Positions 15,668 to 24,648 of a stretch of 51,406 nt of DNA are shown one piece after another. Below the pieces are notes generated by a model that saw nothing but the letters and a program-made list of their open reading frames with translations, ran no database searches and was not told the origin of the DNA. Position 1 is the first letter of the stretch. Each line of letters begins with the position of its first letter. Position numbers and translations under genes: made by a program. Source of the stretch: Desulfoscipio geothermicus (lineage in GTDB: Bacteria; Bacillota; Desulfotomaculia; Desulfotomaculales; Desulfallaceae); the NCBI GenBank assembly GCA_016841645.1, contig JAENYS010000017.1:1-51406 (forward strand), written 5' to 3'.

Positions 15668-17881
15668 TTACCTGACCGCTGTTAATGTCACATCATCAAA
15701 GTGATGGTAACCGCTATCGCCAGGTTCAACGGTTAAGAAAATCCTGGCCTTGACTACTGTGTCCGGCACCTGTATTTTCATTTCTTGCATAGGTTCCCAG
15801 GTCTTACCGGTATGTTGGTGCTTGAAGGCGGAAGCTGTTTTATGGCTGCCGTCGGCTTGATAAAACACCACTACAACCATGGCTGCTTTTTGGGATGTAC
15901 CCGCGTGTGTCCGGGCGTTTAGTTTATAATTGCCGGGCTGCAGGTTGATTTCTTGGAAGAAATCGTAGTTGGCTGTATTGGTTAAAGCCGGGTTGCCGCT
16001 GGAGTCACGGCTAATTTTAGCCGAGTTGTTCTTGTTGGACCAGCCTTGCAGGTTAGAACTAAAGTCGCCATTTTCGATTAAGTTACCAGCCGGAAGCGGA
16101 GCCTGGTTTTTAACAATATAGTTAGTCGCAGATGAGAAGCCCATATTTCCCGCAGCATCTATAGCCCTGGCTTTTACATAGTAGTTGCCGTCTTGTAGTC
16201 CGGAAACATCCCAGCTAAGCTGCCAATTACCGTTTTCCTTGGTGCCGCCGACTAAATTAGCAGCGCCCGCCACCTCCGTCCACGGACCTTTTGTGCTGGT
16301 GCCGAAGCCCAGGACCAGGCTGTCCACACCGGCATTATCGCCGGCCGAGACCTCGAAAACCGCCGTGTCTTTCAATTGGCTGCCGCTTGCCGGGGAGTTA
16401 ACCTTAACCACCGGCCGCTCCGTATCCGGAACAATATTCTTTACAGTATAATTAGTCACAGAAGAGAAGCCCATATTCCCGGCAGCATCGGTTCCCCTGG
16501 CTAAAACATAGTAAGTACCGTCTTCAAGCCCGGAAACATCCCAGCTAATCTGCCAATTACCGTTTTCCTTGGTGCCGCCGACTAAATTAGCAGCGCCCGC
16601 CACCTCCGTCCACGGACCTTTTGTGCTGGTGCCGAAGCCCAGGACCAGGCTGTCCACACCGGCATTATCGCCGGCCGAGACCTCGAAAACCGCCGTGTCT
16701 TTCAATTGGCTTCCAGCGGCCGGGGAGTTAACCTTAACCACCGGCTTTTGTGTATCTGAGGGTGGTGGTGTGGTAGGTGTATCCCCGGAGGAATTAAAAT
16801 AATTTAACATGGCTATCCCGGCAAGTTCCATGGGATAAGTCGAAGTCCTGCTTTTTACGATATTATAGCTTGTATCCAACAAAGATGTCGCCCAGGGCTC
16901 AAACCATAACCAGTGCAGGAATTTTCCGGGCTGCGTGCTTGTACCGCTTCCGTTTAAACGATTTGCGATAGACCCGTCACTTTTAGCCAGGGTTTTGGTG
17001 GCTGTATTAGCGAACCTCTGCATGTCTGTAGCATTAAAAATACCGTTATGATAGCCTAGATAAACAAACTCGGTAGCAAACGGAGTATGAGCTAGATCTT
17101 CAATAACGCTGCTGTAGGAGGGATGGTCGGGAAAGTATTTCCAATAATAGCCGTTGGTTGATTGGTTAACGGTAAGGTGCTTTTTAAAATAATTGGCTAT
17201 TTTTACCGCTTTGTCCAGGTAGGACTTGTCCCCCGTGGCATCGTAAATAGCCAGCAGGGCACAGCCATAAGCCACGTTCATATTAACAGGTGTTTTCAGT
17301 TGCAAAGTGGTACTATCTTCAATCCAGTTGTTATCGCGATAAATGTATTGAGAGTTAGCCGGCTTATTGTGTATAGCCACAGCATCCTTGGCCGCCTGCA
17401 AATAGGTGTTGGCTTTAGTTGTATAGTTAGCTAAAGCGGAGTCACTTTTCACCAGCGTGGCAAATTGGGCCAGCGGCGTAGCAATCATGCCGGTGGCCAT
17501 AGCATAATGCATAGTTGTATTGGGATCAAAATGATTACTGCTCCAGCCCGGCAGCTTTAAACCGCGAAAGTCGGCCTTGCCCACTACGCTGTCCCTGTGA
17601 GCCAATACGTTATCGGCAATGGCGGTGTATTTATCCAGGTATTGCTTGTCCCCTGTGGTCTGATACATTAAAAGATAAGCGCGCAGAGCATAAGAAGCAT
17701 TATAGGATATTTCATAACCGTCCGCTATTGTACTGCCGGCTCTCCATTTAGCATAGTTGTCTACCTTATCAAATAAACTCTTTAAAGTGTCGGCGCCGGG
17801 TGCGGCATAAACATACTGAACGGGTATTAGAATTAGCAGTGCAACAGCCAGTGTAATGCAAAATTTTTTAAAACTATTCAT
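15668..17881 (-). CDS. Secreted (alpha/alpha)-barrel-like protein with two Ig-like repeats and a carbohydrate-binding domain
   Basis: 737 aa. A signal peptide (residues 1-26, cleavage near VYAAPG) is followed by an approximately 340-residue helical region with recurring Tyr- and Ala-rich hairpins (YNASYALRAYLLMYQTTGDK, YLDKAVKIANYFKKH), which suggests a six-hairpin glycosidase/lyase-like barrel. A Pro-rich linker (DTPTTPPPSD) leads to two nearly identical 110-residue Ig-like repeats (KPVVKVNSPA...WDVSGL...Y.V.ARG.DAAGNMGFSS). It ends in a CBM_4_9-like domain (LIENGDFSSNLQGW, HQHTGKTW, YHHFDDVTLTAV) shared with the convergent LysM protein. Likely degrades or modifies the exopolysaccharide made by this cluster; the enzyme class cannot be read confidently. 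The ribosome site AAGGAGG is buried in a hairpin (17890-17924). Confidence 0.75.
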   Translation of the reverse strand: MNSFKKFCITLAVALLILIPVQYVYAAPGADTLKSLFDKVDNYAKWRAGSTIADGYEISYNASYALRAYLLMYQTTGDKQYLDKYTAIADNVLAHRDSVVGKADFRGLKLPGWSSNHFDPNTTMHYAMATGMIATPLAQFATLVKSDSALANYTTKANTYLQAAKDAVAIHNKPANSQYIYRDNNWIEDSTTLQLKTPVNMNVAYGCALLAIYDATGDKSYLDKAVKIANYFKKHLTVNQSTNGYYWKYFPDHPSYSSVIEDLAHTPFATEFVYLGYHNGIFNATDMQRFANTATKTLAKSDGSIANRLNGSGTSTQPGKFLHWLWFEPWATSLLDTSYNIVKSRTSTYPMELAGIAMLNYFNSSGDTPTTPPPSDTQKPVVKVNSPAAGSQLKDTAVFEVSAGDNAGVDSLVLGFGTSTKGPWTEVAGAANLVGGTKENGNWQISWDVSGLEDGTYYVLARGTDAAGNMGFSSVTNYTVKNIVPDTERPVVKVNSPASGSQLKDTAVFEVSAGDNAGVDSLVLGFGTSTKGPWTEVAGAANLVGGTKENGNWQLSWDVSGLQDGNYYVKARAIDAAGNMGFSSATNYIVKNQAPLPAGNLIENGDFSSNLQGWSNKNNSAKISRDSSGNPALTNTANYDFFQEINLQPGNYKLNARTHAGTSQKAAMVVVVFYQADGSHKTASAFKHQHTGKTWEPMQEMKIQVPDTVVKARIFLTVEPGDSGYHHFDDVTLTAVR
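16220..16711. repeat. 162-bp perfect direct repeat encoding Ig-like domains
   Basis: 16220-16381 and 16550-16711 are identical over 162 bp, offset by 330 bp (110 codons). Flanking parts of the two Ig-like modules differ at scattered bases. Such DNA identity inside an older protein repeat points to recent duplication or gene conversion. Confidence 0.9.
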
Positions 17882-17889
17882 TTCCTAGG

Positions 17890-17924
17890 ATGCCCTCCTT
17901 ATTTATGTCATATAAGAAGGGCAT
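17890..17924 (-). promoter_or_regulatory. Hairpin enclosing the ribosome site of the secreted protein
   Basis: ATGCCCTCCTTAT (17890-17902) and ATAAGAAGGGCAT (17912-17924) form a 13-bp stem with one mismatch and a 9-nt loop. On the minus strand the AAGGAGG site of the downstream gene lies in the 3' arm, so translation may be gated. Confidence 0.6.
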
Positions 17925-17962
17925 TCTACAATTACCTACAAAATCCTTTATATTTTTTACCG

Positions 17963-20557
17963 TCAAAATTTTCCTGAGTAAGTGTAAATTGTCTTGTTGT
18001 GATTAATCAATTGAAGATATATTTCCTTGTAGCTATGGGCGGTTTGCTCCCACCCGGCCCAATCTTTTTTAATTAAGTTGCGACCATAATTGCCCATGCG
18101 CATTGCCATACCGGGGTCGTCAAGCAATTTAACCATAGCCGCCGCCGCTTCGTCACTATTGCGGGGTTCAACTAAAATACCGTTTTCACCGTTTTCCACC
18201 AGCTCCGCAATACCTATCGCTTTTGTAGCCACGATAGGCTTGCCGCAGCTCATGGCTTCCTTAACGACATTGGGCACTCCTTCATGGTAGCTTAACAGAA
18301 CGCTGATTTCACACGCCGCATACCACCAGACAAGTTCGGCATGGAGAAGCCGGCCCGCAAAAATCACTTTGGACTGCAGTCCACTGGCTTTAACCAGTGT
18401 AGTTAAAGCTTCCTTATCTTCACCGCTACCTGCTAAAACCAGGTACGCGGAAGGATATTTCTCGCTAACCTTGGCGAAGGCATCAATAAGCTCATATACT
18501 CCTTTTTGACGGATTAATCTGCCTACATAAAGAATAATCCGGTCATTTGTTTTGAAGCCTAATTTAGTTTTGGCCCGTTGCAGGCTGATGCGAGTGGTGT
18601 CAAACATGCTATCATCTACGCCTTCGTAGATTACTTTAATTTCCCGGTTATTTTCGCATAATTTTTCAGCCTGCCGTGCTAATTCCCGGCCAACCGCTAC
18701 CATTTCATGCGTATTTTTTAATGTATAACTGGCTTTGTCGTATACACCGGTAGGCTTTTGATCAACCATATTAACATCTGAACCTATGGCCGTACATACG
18801 GAGGATATACCCAGTTTTTCCGCTATTAGTTGACCGACGTAGCCGGTGGGCAGCAAGCCATAGGAGTGGATTACCTTAAACCGGGCAGCCTCGTTAAAAA
18901 TGCTTATTGGCGGCAATAGAGACCGGTACATTAATCGCATATTCCAGTCGTCATACTTGCCCCCGGGCAGGCAGAGGAAGCGAGGGTGAAATATTTCCAC
19001 TCCGTTAATGGTTTCCTTCCAGGGAACCCGCCCCATGTTGCGCCATTTTTCATTAAACCATAGCGGCAGGGGGCTGTATGCTACCGGGGCTATCACTTTT
19101 ACATATACCCCGGCGGCTTGCAGGTTTTGTACGATCTTAAAGGCAAAAATGCCTCTGTTTTTATTGAATTTGTCCGGGAATAATGGCGATAAAAATATCG
19201 TTTTACAGGGACTGCCGGAAGGCCGGTGGCCTTTTAATATGCCAAACTGGGCCATAATACCGGGAATTAACATAGCCAAATAAAAGAACTTGGCGTGATG
19301 GTCCATACAGGTTAAGCCGGCCAGGGCCAGAAAGACTGTAATAAGCCTGCAGGTAACTAAATCAGCCGGATTTTCCGTTTGCCCGCTCATACGCCACATA
19401 GACACAAACAGGGCTAATAATAAAATTAATCCCGGTAACCCTAATTCAGCCAGTGCGGCCAGGTAAATATTATGAGGACCCTTATTTAAGCCAACCCCGG
19501 AGACCCCATCTGTAACCGGGAGATACTGAGTATATGCGTAGGGGAAATTATCCAGTCCGACTCCGTGCACAAAATTTTCTTTGCAAATTTCCAGCCCGAC
19601 CAGCCATATGTCAAACCGTCCCGCTGCTCTATCTTCTGAAAGCTCGTTAATGCTTTGGGCGCGCTGGAATACCACCGGTGTTTCTTTAACAACATAAGAA
19701 CCCAACCAGCCGGCGATGATTATGCCAATTATTAAACAAACCACTAAGGCTCGTTTGTTAAAAGCGCGGATAATATACTTGCCGCAAATAACGACACCAA
19801 CTATCAAAGTCAAGAATAGGGCCAACCAAGCTCCCCTGGAACCTGATAGCAATATTGCCGGGAACAAGACGGCACATGCTGAAAGGCCGGCCAGCCTAAC
19901 TATTATATTTTTGGCTGTAAAGGCAGAGTAACCGCCAAAAATCAATCCTACACATAATAGTCTGGCATATAGGTTGGGGTCTTGTAAATTACAGATCACT
20001 ATCCTGGTGGTAAAATCATGGAGATAGCCGTTATATATTCCTAGAAGCGCTGCGACAAATGCCCCCGATAAAAAACTTCCCAAAATAAAATGCAAATCTT
20101 TTCTTTTGTCCACCAGGTTATAACCCAGAAGGATCATGGCCAGTAATTGCACTAGTGAAATTACCCGGTGCATACTTTGTTCAGGCTCTATAGCCCATAG
20201 AACGGACAAGAGGCACCAAAGCTGGTATAGAACTAAAATAACTATAAAGTTATTTAGCTTTAAAAATTTTTTAGCCATAATTAAATGCATTAACCAGCCC
20301 CAAAAGGTTACTATCCCGATTAACTTAATTAAGGTAAACGAGGGGACAACCACTGTTAAATCTTCCAGGGGAATAAAGAAAATCATTATACAAAAACCTG
20401 CCAGCGGACGCCAAACAATAAAGGCAATAAGGGTTAAGCCCAATAGCAAAAAAAGAGGCAGCCAGTTATTAAAAACCGCGCCCAATATCCCCAGCAGCAA
20501 GGTAAGTACGGAAAATATGATACAATGCGGCCGGTATTTTAAATAAACCTCTTGCAT
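17963..20557 (-). CDS. Fusion of Wzy/O-antigen-ligase-like membrane domain and GT4 glycosyltransferase
   Basis: 864 aa. The N-terminal half (about residues 1-430) has ten or more hydrophobic segments and the O-antigen ligase/polymerase signature: LLSGSRGAWLALFL, then a large loop with RFDIWLVGLEICKENFVHGVGLDNF and NKGPHNIYLAALAELGLPG. The C-terminal half (from about GSPCKTIFLSPLFP) is a complete GT4 GT-B enzyme with IGSDVNMVD, ILYVGRLIRQKGVYELIDAF and the donor-site motif LSYHEGVPNVVKEAMSCGKP. No stop or frameshift separates them. The start is ATG 20557 with AAAGGTGAG upstream; a GTG 12 bp earlier is part of that site. The fusion may couple polymerisation or ligation to addition of a sugar. 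It sits in a minus-strand run with a GT4 and the secreted protein. Confidence 0.85.
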   Translation of the reverse strand: MQEVYLKYRPHCIIFSVLTLLLGILGAVFNNWLPLFLLLGLTLIAFIVWRPLAGFCIMIFFIPLEDLTVVVPSFTLIKLIGIVTFWGWLMHLIMAKKFLKLNNFIVILVLYQLWCLLSVLWAIEPEQSMHRVISLVQLLAMILLGYNLVDKRKDLHFILGSFLSGAFVAALLGIYNGYLHDFTTRIVICNLQDPNLYARLLCVGLIFGGYSAFTAKNIIVRLAGLSACAVLFPAILLSGSRGAWLALFLTLIVGVVICGKYIIRAFNKRALVVCLIIGIIIAGWLGSYVVKETPVVFQRAQSINELSEDRAAGRFDIWLVGLEICKENFVHGVGLDNFPYAYTQYLPVTDGVSGVGLNKGPHNIYLAALAELGLPGLILLLALFVSMWRMSGQTENPADLVTCRLITVFLALAGLTCMDHHAKFFYLAMLIPGIMAQFGILKGHRPSGSPCKTIFLSPLFPDKFNKNRGIFAFKIVQNLQAAGVYVKVIAPVAYSPLPLWFNEKWRNMGRVPWKETINGVEIFHPRFLCLPGGKYDDWNMRLMYRSLLPPISIFNEAARFKVIHSYGLLPTGYVGQLIAEKLGISSVCTAIGSDVNMVDQKPTGVYDKASYTLKNTHEMVAVGRELARQAEKLCENNREIKVIYEGVDDSMFDTTRISLQRAKTKLGFKTNDRIILYVGRLIRQKGVYELIDAFAKVSEKYPSAYLVLAGSGEDKEALTTLVKASGLQSKVIFAGRLLHAELVWWYAACEISVLLSYHEGVPNVVKEAMSCGKPIVATKAIGIAELVENGENGILVEPRNSDEAAAAMVKLLDDPGMAMRMGNYGRNLIKKDWAGWEQTAHSYKEIYLQLINHNKTIYTYSGKF

Positions 20558-20586
20558 AATAACTCTCACCTTTTTCCCAATTACAT

Positions 20587-21693
20587 TTAGCCAAGTAATT
20601 TTTCATATAAACGCAGCAAATTTTTTTCTTCGGTTAACCAATTAAACCTTTTCTCATAAGCTATACGCCCCGCATGCCCCATGCCGGCGCGGATTTGGGG
20701 GTTATTAATCAAGTATTTTATTTGCACCGCGATGTCCGTGGGATCAAGCGGGTTGGCTGTAACCCCTGCTTTAACTTCCGCAAGCAGTTGTTTCCAGTTG
20801 GGAAAATCCGAGATAACCATTGGCAGGCTAACCGCCATGTATTCAAATATTTTTGTGACCAGCGACTTTAGATGGTTATCAACCGGGTAGAGTAGGCCCA
20901 AACCGATATCGGCAAACCGGTAATACTCATAAACCCGGGCGTGCGGAACCAGGCCCGTCATCGTTATATGGTCATGTAACCCGTATGCATCAATAAGTTC
21001 GTTCAGCTTTACTTGCAAACTTGGTTGATTTATTGGACCTACCAGGTACAGGTGTACGTTGTTTGCTTCATCGCGTAATATGCGCAGTGCCTCGACCATT
21101 TCCACGGCGCCTCTGATGTCGCTAATGGTGCCCGCATAAATAAGGTTGACGGGTGTCCGGTTATGCGAGGGGCGCTCTATTTTGTTTACAGAATAAAGGG
21201 GGTAATTCAGGATATATTCTTTAATTGTTTTAATTTTTTTAAAGCTATCCCGGTAACCTAATTCGGCTAACACAACAGCGCTAAAAAATGATGCGCTTTT
21301 CTTTTCAATAAAATTAAATATTTTGGAAGTTAATTTTCTAGTCCACCCGGGTAACCAGGTTTTGTGCATTATTGCGTCTGCGTAATCTTCGTGCACGTCA
21401 TAAATTACTTTACGGCCCAGGATTCTCAAGATCAGCCCCACAGGAATTAATTCCGGATCGTGAAAATGATATATGCTTGCTTTGGCCTTTAAAGCCCGTA
21501 CCAGAAGGCGACACCAATTGACCGGTCGCAAATAAATCTTTTGATATTTTGGTAAGCCGTATAATTTAACTCCATTTTTTTTGGCAAATTTAAAATCCCC
21601 CACGGCATGTAATTGCACGTCATATATTTTAGCCAGTGATGCTGCCTGTTTGACCGATACCCGGACGTCATTGCAGGAGTGCAAACAGCTCAT
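20587..21693 (-). CDS. GT4 family glycosyltransferase
   Basis: About 368 aa from ATG 21693. GT-B features: HFHDPELIPVGLILR and VIYDVHEDYADAIM in the N-terminal domain, VNLIYAGTISDIRGAVEMVE and the donor-binding KIFEYMAVSLPMVISDFPNW in the C-terminal domain. The start is doubtful. The best ribosome site (AGAGGTGG, 21718-21725) precedes an ATG at 21713 followed by a run of eight A that is one base out of frame with the gene; nine A would give a perfect MKKKVFIMSC start. Either an A is missing, slippage restores the frame, or translation starts at 21693 without a ribosome site. The frame is open to 21927 but then overlaps the divergent GNAT gene. Confidence 0.82.
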   Translation of the reverse strand: MSCLHSCNDVRVSVKQAASLAKIYDVQLHAVGDFKFAKKNGVKLYGLPKYQKIYLRPVNWCRLLVRALKAKASIYHFHDPELIPVGLILRILGRKVIYDVHEDYADAIMHKTWLPGWTRKLTSKIFNFIEKKSASFFSAVVLAELGYRDSFKKIKTIKEYILNYPLYSVNKIERPSHNRTPVNLIYAGTISDIRGAVEMVEALRILRDEANNVHLYLVGPINQPSLQVKLNELIDAYGLHDHITMTGLVPHARVYEYYRFADIGLGLLYPVDNHLKSLVTKIFEYMAVSLPMVISDFPNWKQLLAEVKAGVTANPLDPTDIAVQIKYLINNPQIRAGMGHAGRIAYEKRFNWLTEEKNLLRLYEKLLG

Positions 21694-21883
21694 TATAAAG
21701 ACTTTTTTTTCATGCTTCCACCTCTTAATCTCATTTATGTATGTAGCATAATACGCATACCCGGGCCGGTGAGTTACTGTAAAAGCCCTGAATTTTTTAA
21801 AAAAAGTAATATCAAGGTTAGTAACCAAATATTGAGATTTTGCGTAGTCTATCAGTAAATTTTTAATAATGGGGTTTATTGCT

Positions 21884-22996
21884 ATGGATGCAATCGTTAT
21901 TCGTTTTATCAATGTTGAGGATGGCAATGCTTGTAATAATTTTCACAATGATTATTATGGGAAGGACCGGACGGACACTCAATGGAAGTGGGAATTTTTG
22001 CATTCCGGGTTGCCTGAGATACCTTTTGTGGTGGCGGAAAAAGATAACAAGATTTTAGGCACGCTGGCACAAATCCCCATACGCATGATTGATCAAGACG
22101 GGGAATTTTTAACCGGTAAATCGGAGGAGGCCTTATTGGCCCCGGATCTTCGAGGAAAAGGAATATACCCGGCAATGTTTGAAAAGATTTTTGCCTATAT
22201 GGAGAGCCGGGAGACTTTAGTAGTCTGGGGGTTTACTCCTGCTATAAAAGCTAACCTGCAGGCAGGTTTTGAAGCGCATATCAGTATAGGTCAATTGTTT
22301 TTCCCAATGCATGCGGATGCTGTTAACGTATTGCTGAAAAATAACACCTTATCCAAAGTAAAAACAAAGGGTTTTAAAATATTATGTGGCCTGGCCGGTG
22401 TTTGTTCATCCGCCTCTTTATGCTGCACGAGGTTGAGAATGAATGATGCTTTGGCCCAAAATATTTGTTTGAAAACGTTATCCACTCCTCCTGATGAATG
22501 TGCGGATTTATGCCGGGCATTTGTTAGACAGTGGGGAGGTGCAACTATTTTAAGGGATACCGAGTTTTTGAGGTGGCGAATATTCGAAAACCCCCATGTC
22601 CGGGCTACGGTGCGGGCGGCTTATCGGGATGACCGGCTTTTGGGCTGGGTGGCCTATTCCCTGGACGACAATTCGGTAGGGCATATTGTAGATATAATAG
22701 CGGCCTCAAGCGAGCTTAGCCCGTCGGACATGGAGACGGTGGTGGCGGTTTTACTCAGAGATGCGGTGGTAAGGTTGCGTAAAACGGGTGCACTGGGCGT
22801 CAGGGCATGGAAAGTGAACAGTCACCCTTTTGATGACTTAGTTGCCCGTGCGGCGCGTAAAGTGGGGTTTTATTTTATCCCTCGCGGAGAGTGGATGGTG
22901 CTTCATTACCTGCAGGGTTCTGCTGCCCGACCTTCATTAAGAGCAATTGATAACTGGTATATTAACAGAATTTATACCGAAGGGGTGTTGGGGTAA
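21884..22996 (+). CDS. GNAT family N-acetyltransferase
   Basis: About 370 aa, a double-GNAT-sized protein. The N-terminal half carries the acetyl-CoA-binding pattern EEALLAPDLRGKGIYPAMFE and the preceding strand VAEKDNKILGTLAQIPIRM; the C-terminal half has a degenerate GNAT-like region (LLGWVAYSLDDNSVGHIVDI). Proteins of this kind are frequent in polysaccharide loci and are thought to acylate sugars or precursors. ATG 21884 has a weak GGGGT upstream; ATG 21869 has no site at all. Its stop overlaps the next start (TAATG), so it is coupled to the deacetylase-like gene. Confidence 0.72.
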   Translation: MDAIVIRFINVEDGNACNNFHNDYYGKDRTDTQWKWEFLHSGLPEIPFVVAEKDNKILGTLAQIPIRMIDQDGEFLTGKSEEALLAPDLRGKGIYPAMFEKIFAYMESRETLVVWGFTPAIKANLQAGFEAHISIGQLFFPMHADAVNVLLKNNTLSKVKTKGFKILCGLAGVCSSASLCCTRLRMNDALAQNICLKTLSTPPDECADLCRAFVRQWGGATILRDTEFLRWRIFENPHVRATVRAAYRDDRLLGWVAYSLDDNSVGHIVDIIAASSELSPSDMETVVAVLLRDAVVRLRKTGALGVRAWKVNSHPFDDLVARAARKVGFYFIPRGEWMVLHYLQGSAARPSLRAIDNWYINRIYTEGVLG

Positions 22997-24420
22997 TGAA
23001 ACTTGGTGAAGCTAACTATTTATGGCAACAAATACTTCAGCATACGAGGCGTTTTTTTACCCGTGAAGCTGTTGATATGCTGAAAACAGCGGAGGTTCGT
23101 TTTCTCCCTTATGCAGAAGCTGTTCATATAAACAAACCGGTAATTGCTATACCAATTGATGTTAATACTTCAGTTTACCCGCAAGCCCCGTATAAGGTGC
23201 CTTTTAATGGAACGGAATTAACTCTTTGGAATCCCTTGCCCCGGCCCCGGGGGGAAGGCTGGACCTGCCGGCCAAGTTCCGATGCTCCTATTTGGTACCG
23301 GCATGATATGGGAACACTTATTCCGGCCTGGAATATTTTTGCCAACCTGTTTGATTTACTTACCTTGCGTGAGGAAAGAGAAAACCCCCTGAGGGATGTC
23401 CACGGGAGGTTTGTCGGGTCAATGAGCCCCAGGCGGGAAGCCAATTTACTGGCAGTACCGGCTTTTAATGAGGGCGTTGCGGCCTTAGTGGCCGCCTGCT
23501 CCGGCCTTTATAAACAAAACAACCCTCGTTTTGATTTGGAGGATTTAGTACAACCGCCTGTGCTTATTCTTTCCCACGACAATGATATTTTGCGCGGCAA
23601 CGATATGTGGACACAGTCGATACGGTTACTAAGGATTTTTCAACCTTTACTTAGCTTTAAAGCTCCGCGTTTAATGAATTTATGGTGGATGCTGCGCAAC
23701 ACTATTTATCCTAAGACTTTTTATTTGGAAAATATAGCAGGGATGGTTGACGTGGAAAAGATGTTGGGCTATACTTCATCTTTTTATTTCTTAAACGGTT
23801 CCGGTGGTCGTTTCGGGGCTAGAAGCGGTTCAGCCTTGATACCTGAGGCACTAAGGCAAATCCCCTCCGAATGGCCGGTCGGCATTCATTATAACTACGA
23901 TACCTTGCTTGACGCGGAACGGTTTAATAGTCAATTGGCTGAATTATGCTCCTATTTAGATAGGCCAATTGTAGCCGGTCGGGCGCATTACCTGCGTTTT
24001 GATCCTGAAAAATCATTTTCATTCCTAGCTTCTATGGGCATTTGTATTGACGAAAGCGTAGGCTATCCGGATTGCATCGGTTACCGCTGTGGGATTGCCG
24101 GGCCGTTTCAGCCATACGACCACTTATCCGGTAGATCTCTGTCCCTCTGGGAAGTGCCCCTGACCATAATTGAAAGTACGCTAATCAACCAATATCCCCG
24201 GGACTCGGTCAAAGTTTTTCAGCGCCTGCTGGACCACATCAGCCGCATTGGCGGAGCCGTCAGCCTGCTTTTTCACCCCGGCCTTTTCTTCAACCCGGAG
24301 TTCCCTGAAACCGGAGGACTCTACCGCCGCCTACTATGCGCCGCCCGCCAAATAACAAATGGGGGTCAGACCTTGACATTTGACATTAATCTTTACCATA
24401 GGGATCATAAACTTGGCTGA
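22996..24420 (+). CDS. Polysaccharide-deacetylase-like protein (DUF7033 type) with REP-encoded tail
   Basis: 474 aa. I recognise the pattern of large NodB-like proteins found in surface-polysaccharide loci: LSHDNDILRGNDMWTQSIRL as an Asp-containing first motif, VGIHYNYDTLLDAERFNSQL, AHYLRFDPEKSF, DESVGYPDCIGYRCG and a final SLLFHPGLFFNPEF. It may be a carbohydrate deacetylase, but the metal His pair is not clear and activity is unproven. It overlaps the GNAT stop by one base. The C-terminal residues GQTLTFD are read through the REP copy at 24362-24386 in the third, stop-free frame, and translation ends 34 bp beyond, so the natural end near RQITNG has been replaced. Confidence 0.7.
   Translation: MKLGEANYLWQQILQHTRRFFTREAVDMLKTAEVRFLPYAEAVHINKPVIAIPIDVNTSVYPQAPYKVPFNGTELTLWNPLPRPRGEGWTCRPSSDAPIWYRHDMGTLIPAWNIFANLFDLLTLREERENPLRDVHGRFVGSMSPRREANLLAVPAFNEGVAALVAACSGLYKQNNPRFDLEDLVQPPVLILSHDNDILRGNDMWTQSIRLLRIFQPLLSFKAPRLMNLWWMLRNTIYPKTFYLENIAGMVDVEKMLGYTSSFYFLNGSGGRFGARSGSALIPEALRQIPSEWPVGIHYNYDTLLDAERFNSQLAELCSYLDRPIVAGRAHYLRFDPEKSFSFLASMGICIDESVGYPDCIGYRCGIAGPFQPYDHLSGRSLSLWEVPLTIIESTLINQYPRDSVKVFQRLLDHISRIGGAVSLLFHPGLFFNPEFPETGGLYRRLLCAARQITNGGQTLTFDINLYHRDHKLG
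24362..24386 (+). repeat. REP copy 5 (solo, inside a reading frame)
   Basis: GGGGTCAGACC + TTGACATTTGACAT within the 3' end of the deacetylase-like gene, read as GQTLTFD. Confidence 0.93.
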
Positions 24421-24566
24421 GCTTGCTGTATAAAGTATTATAAAGTATGAAACCTTGTAATATGGAGCAGTCTAGTCAAACCGGTATATATATTGTGGTT
24501 TACTCCGATAAATTGTTCTAACACATCTTAATCCCATTTTTAGGTAAATTATAGCTATATTATGAG

Positions 24567-24594
24567 TTGGTTAATATATTTAGTTTCCTATATT
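24567..24594 (+). promoter_or_regulatory. Possible glnA promoter
   Basis: TTGGTT (24567-24572), 16-bp spacer, TATATT (24589-24594), in an AT-rich 200-bp gap. No other gene is visible in 24421-24640. Confidence 0.4.
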
Positions 24595-24648
24595 ATTAAA
24601 AGCGAGAGGTTTTAAAAAAAATTGTAATAACCAAAGGGGGATATAAAA

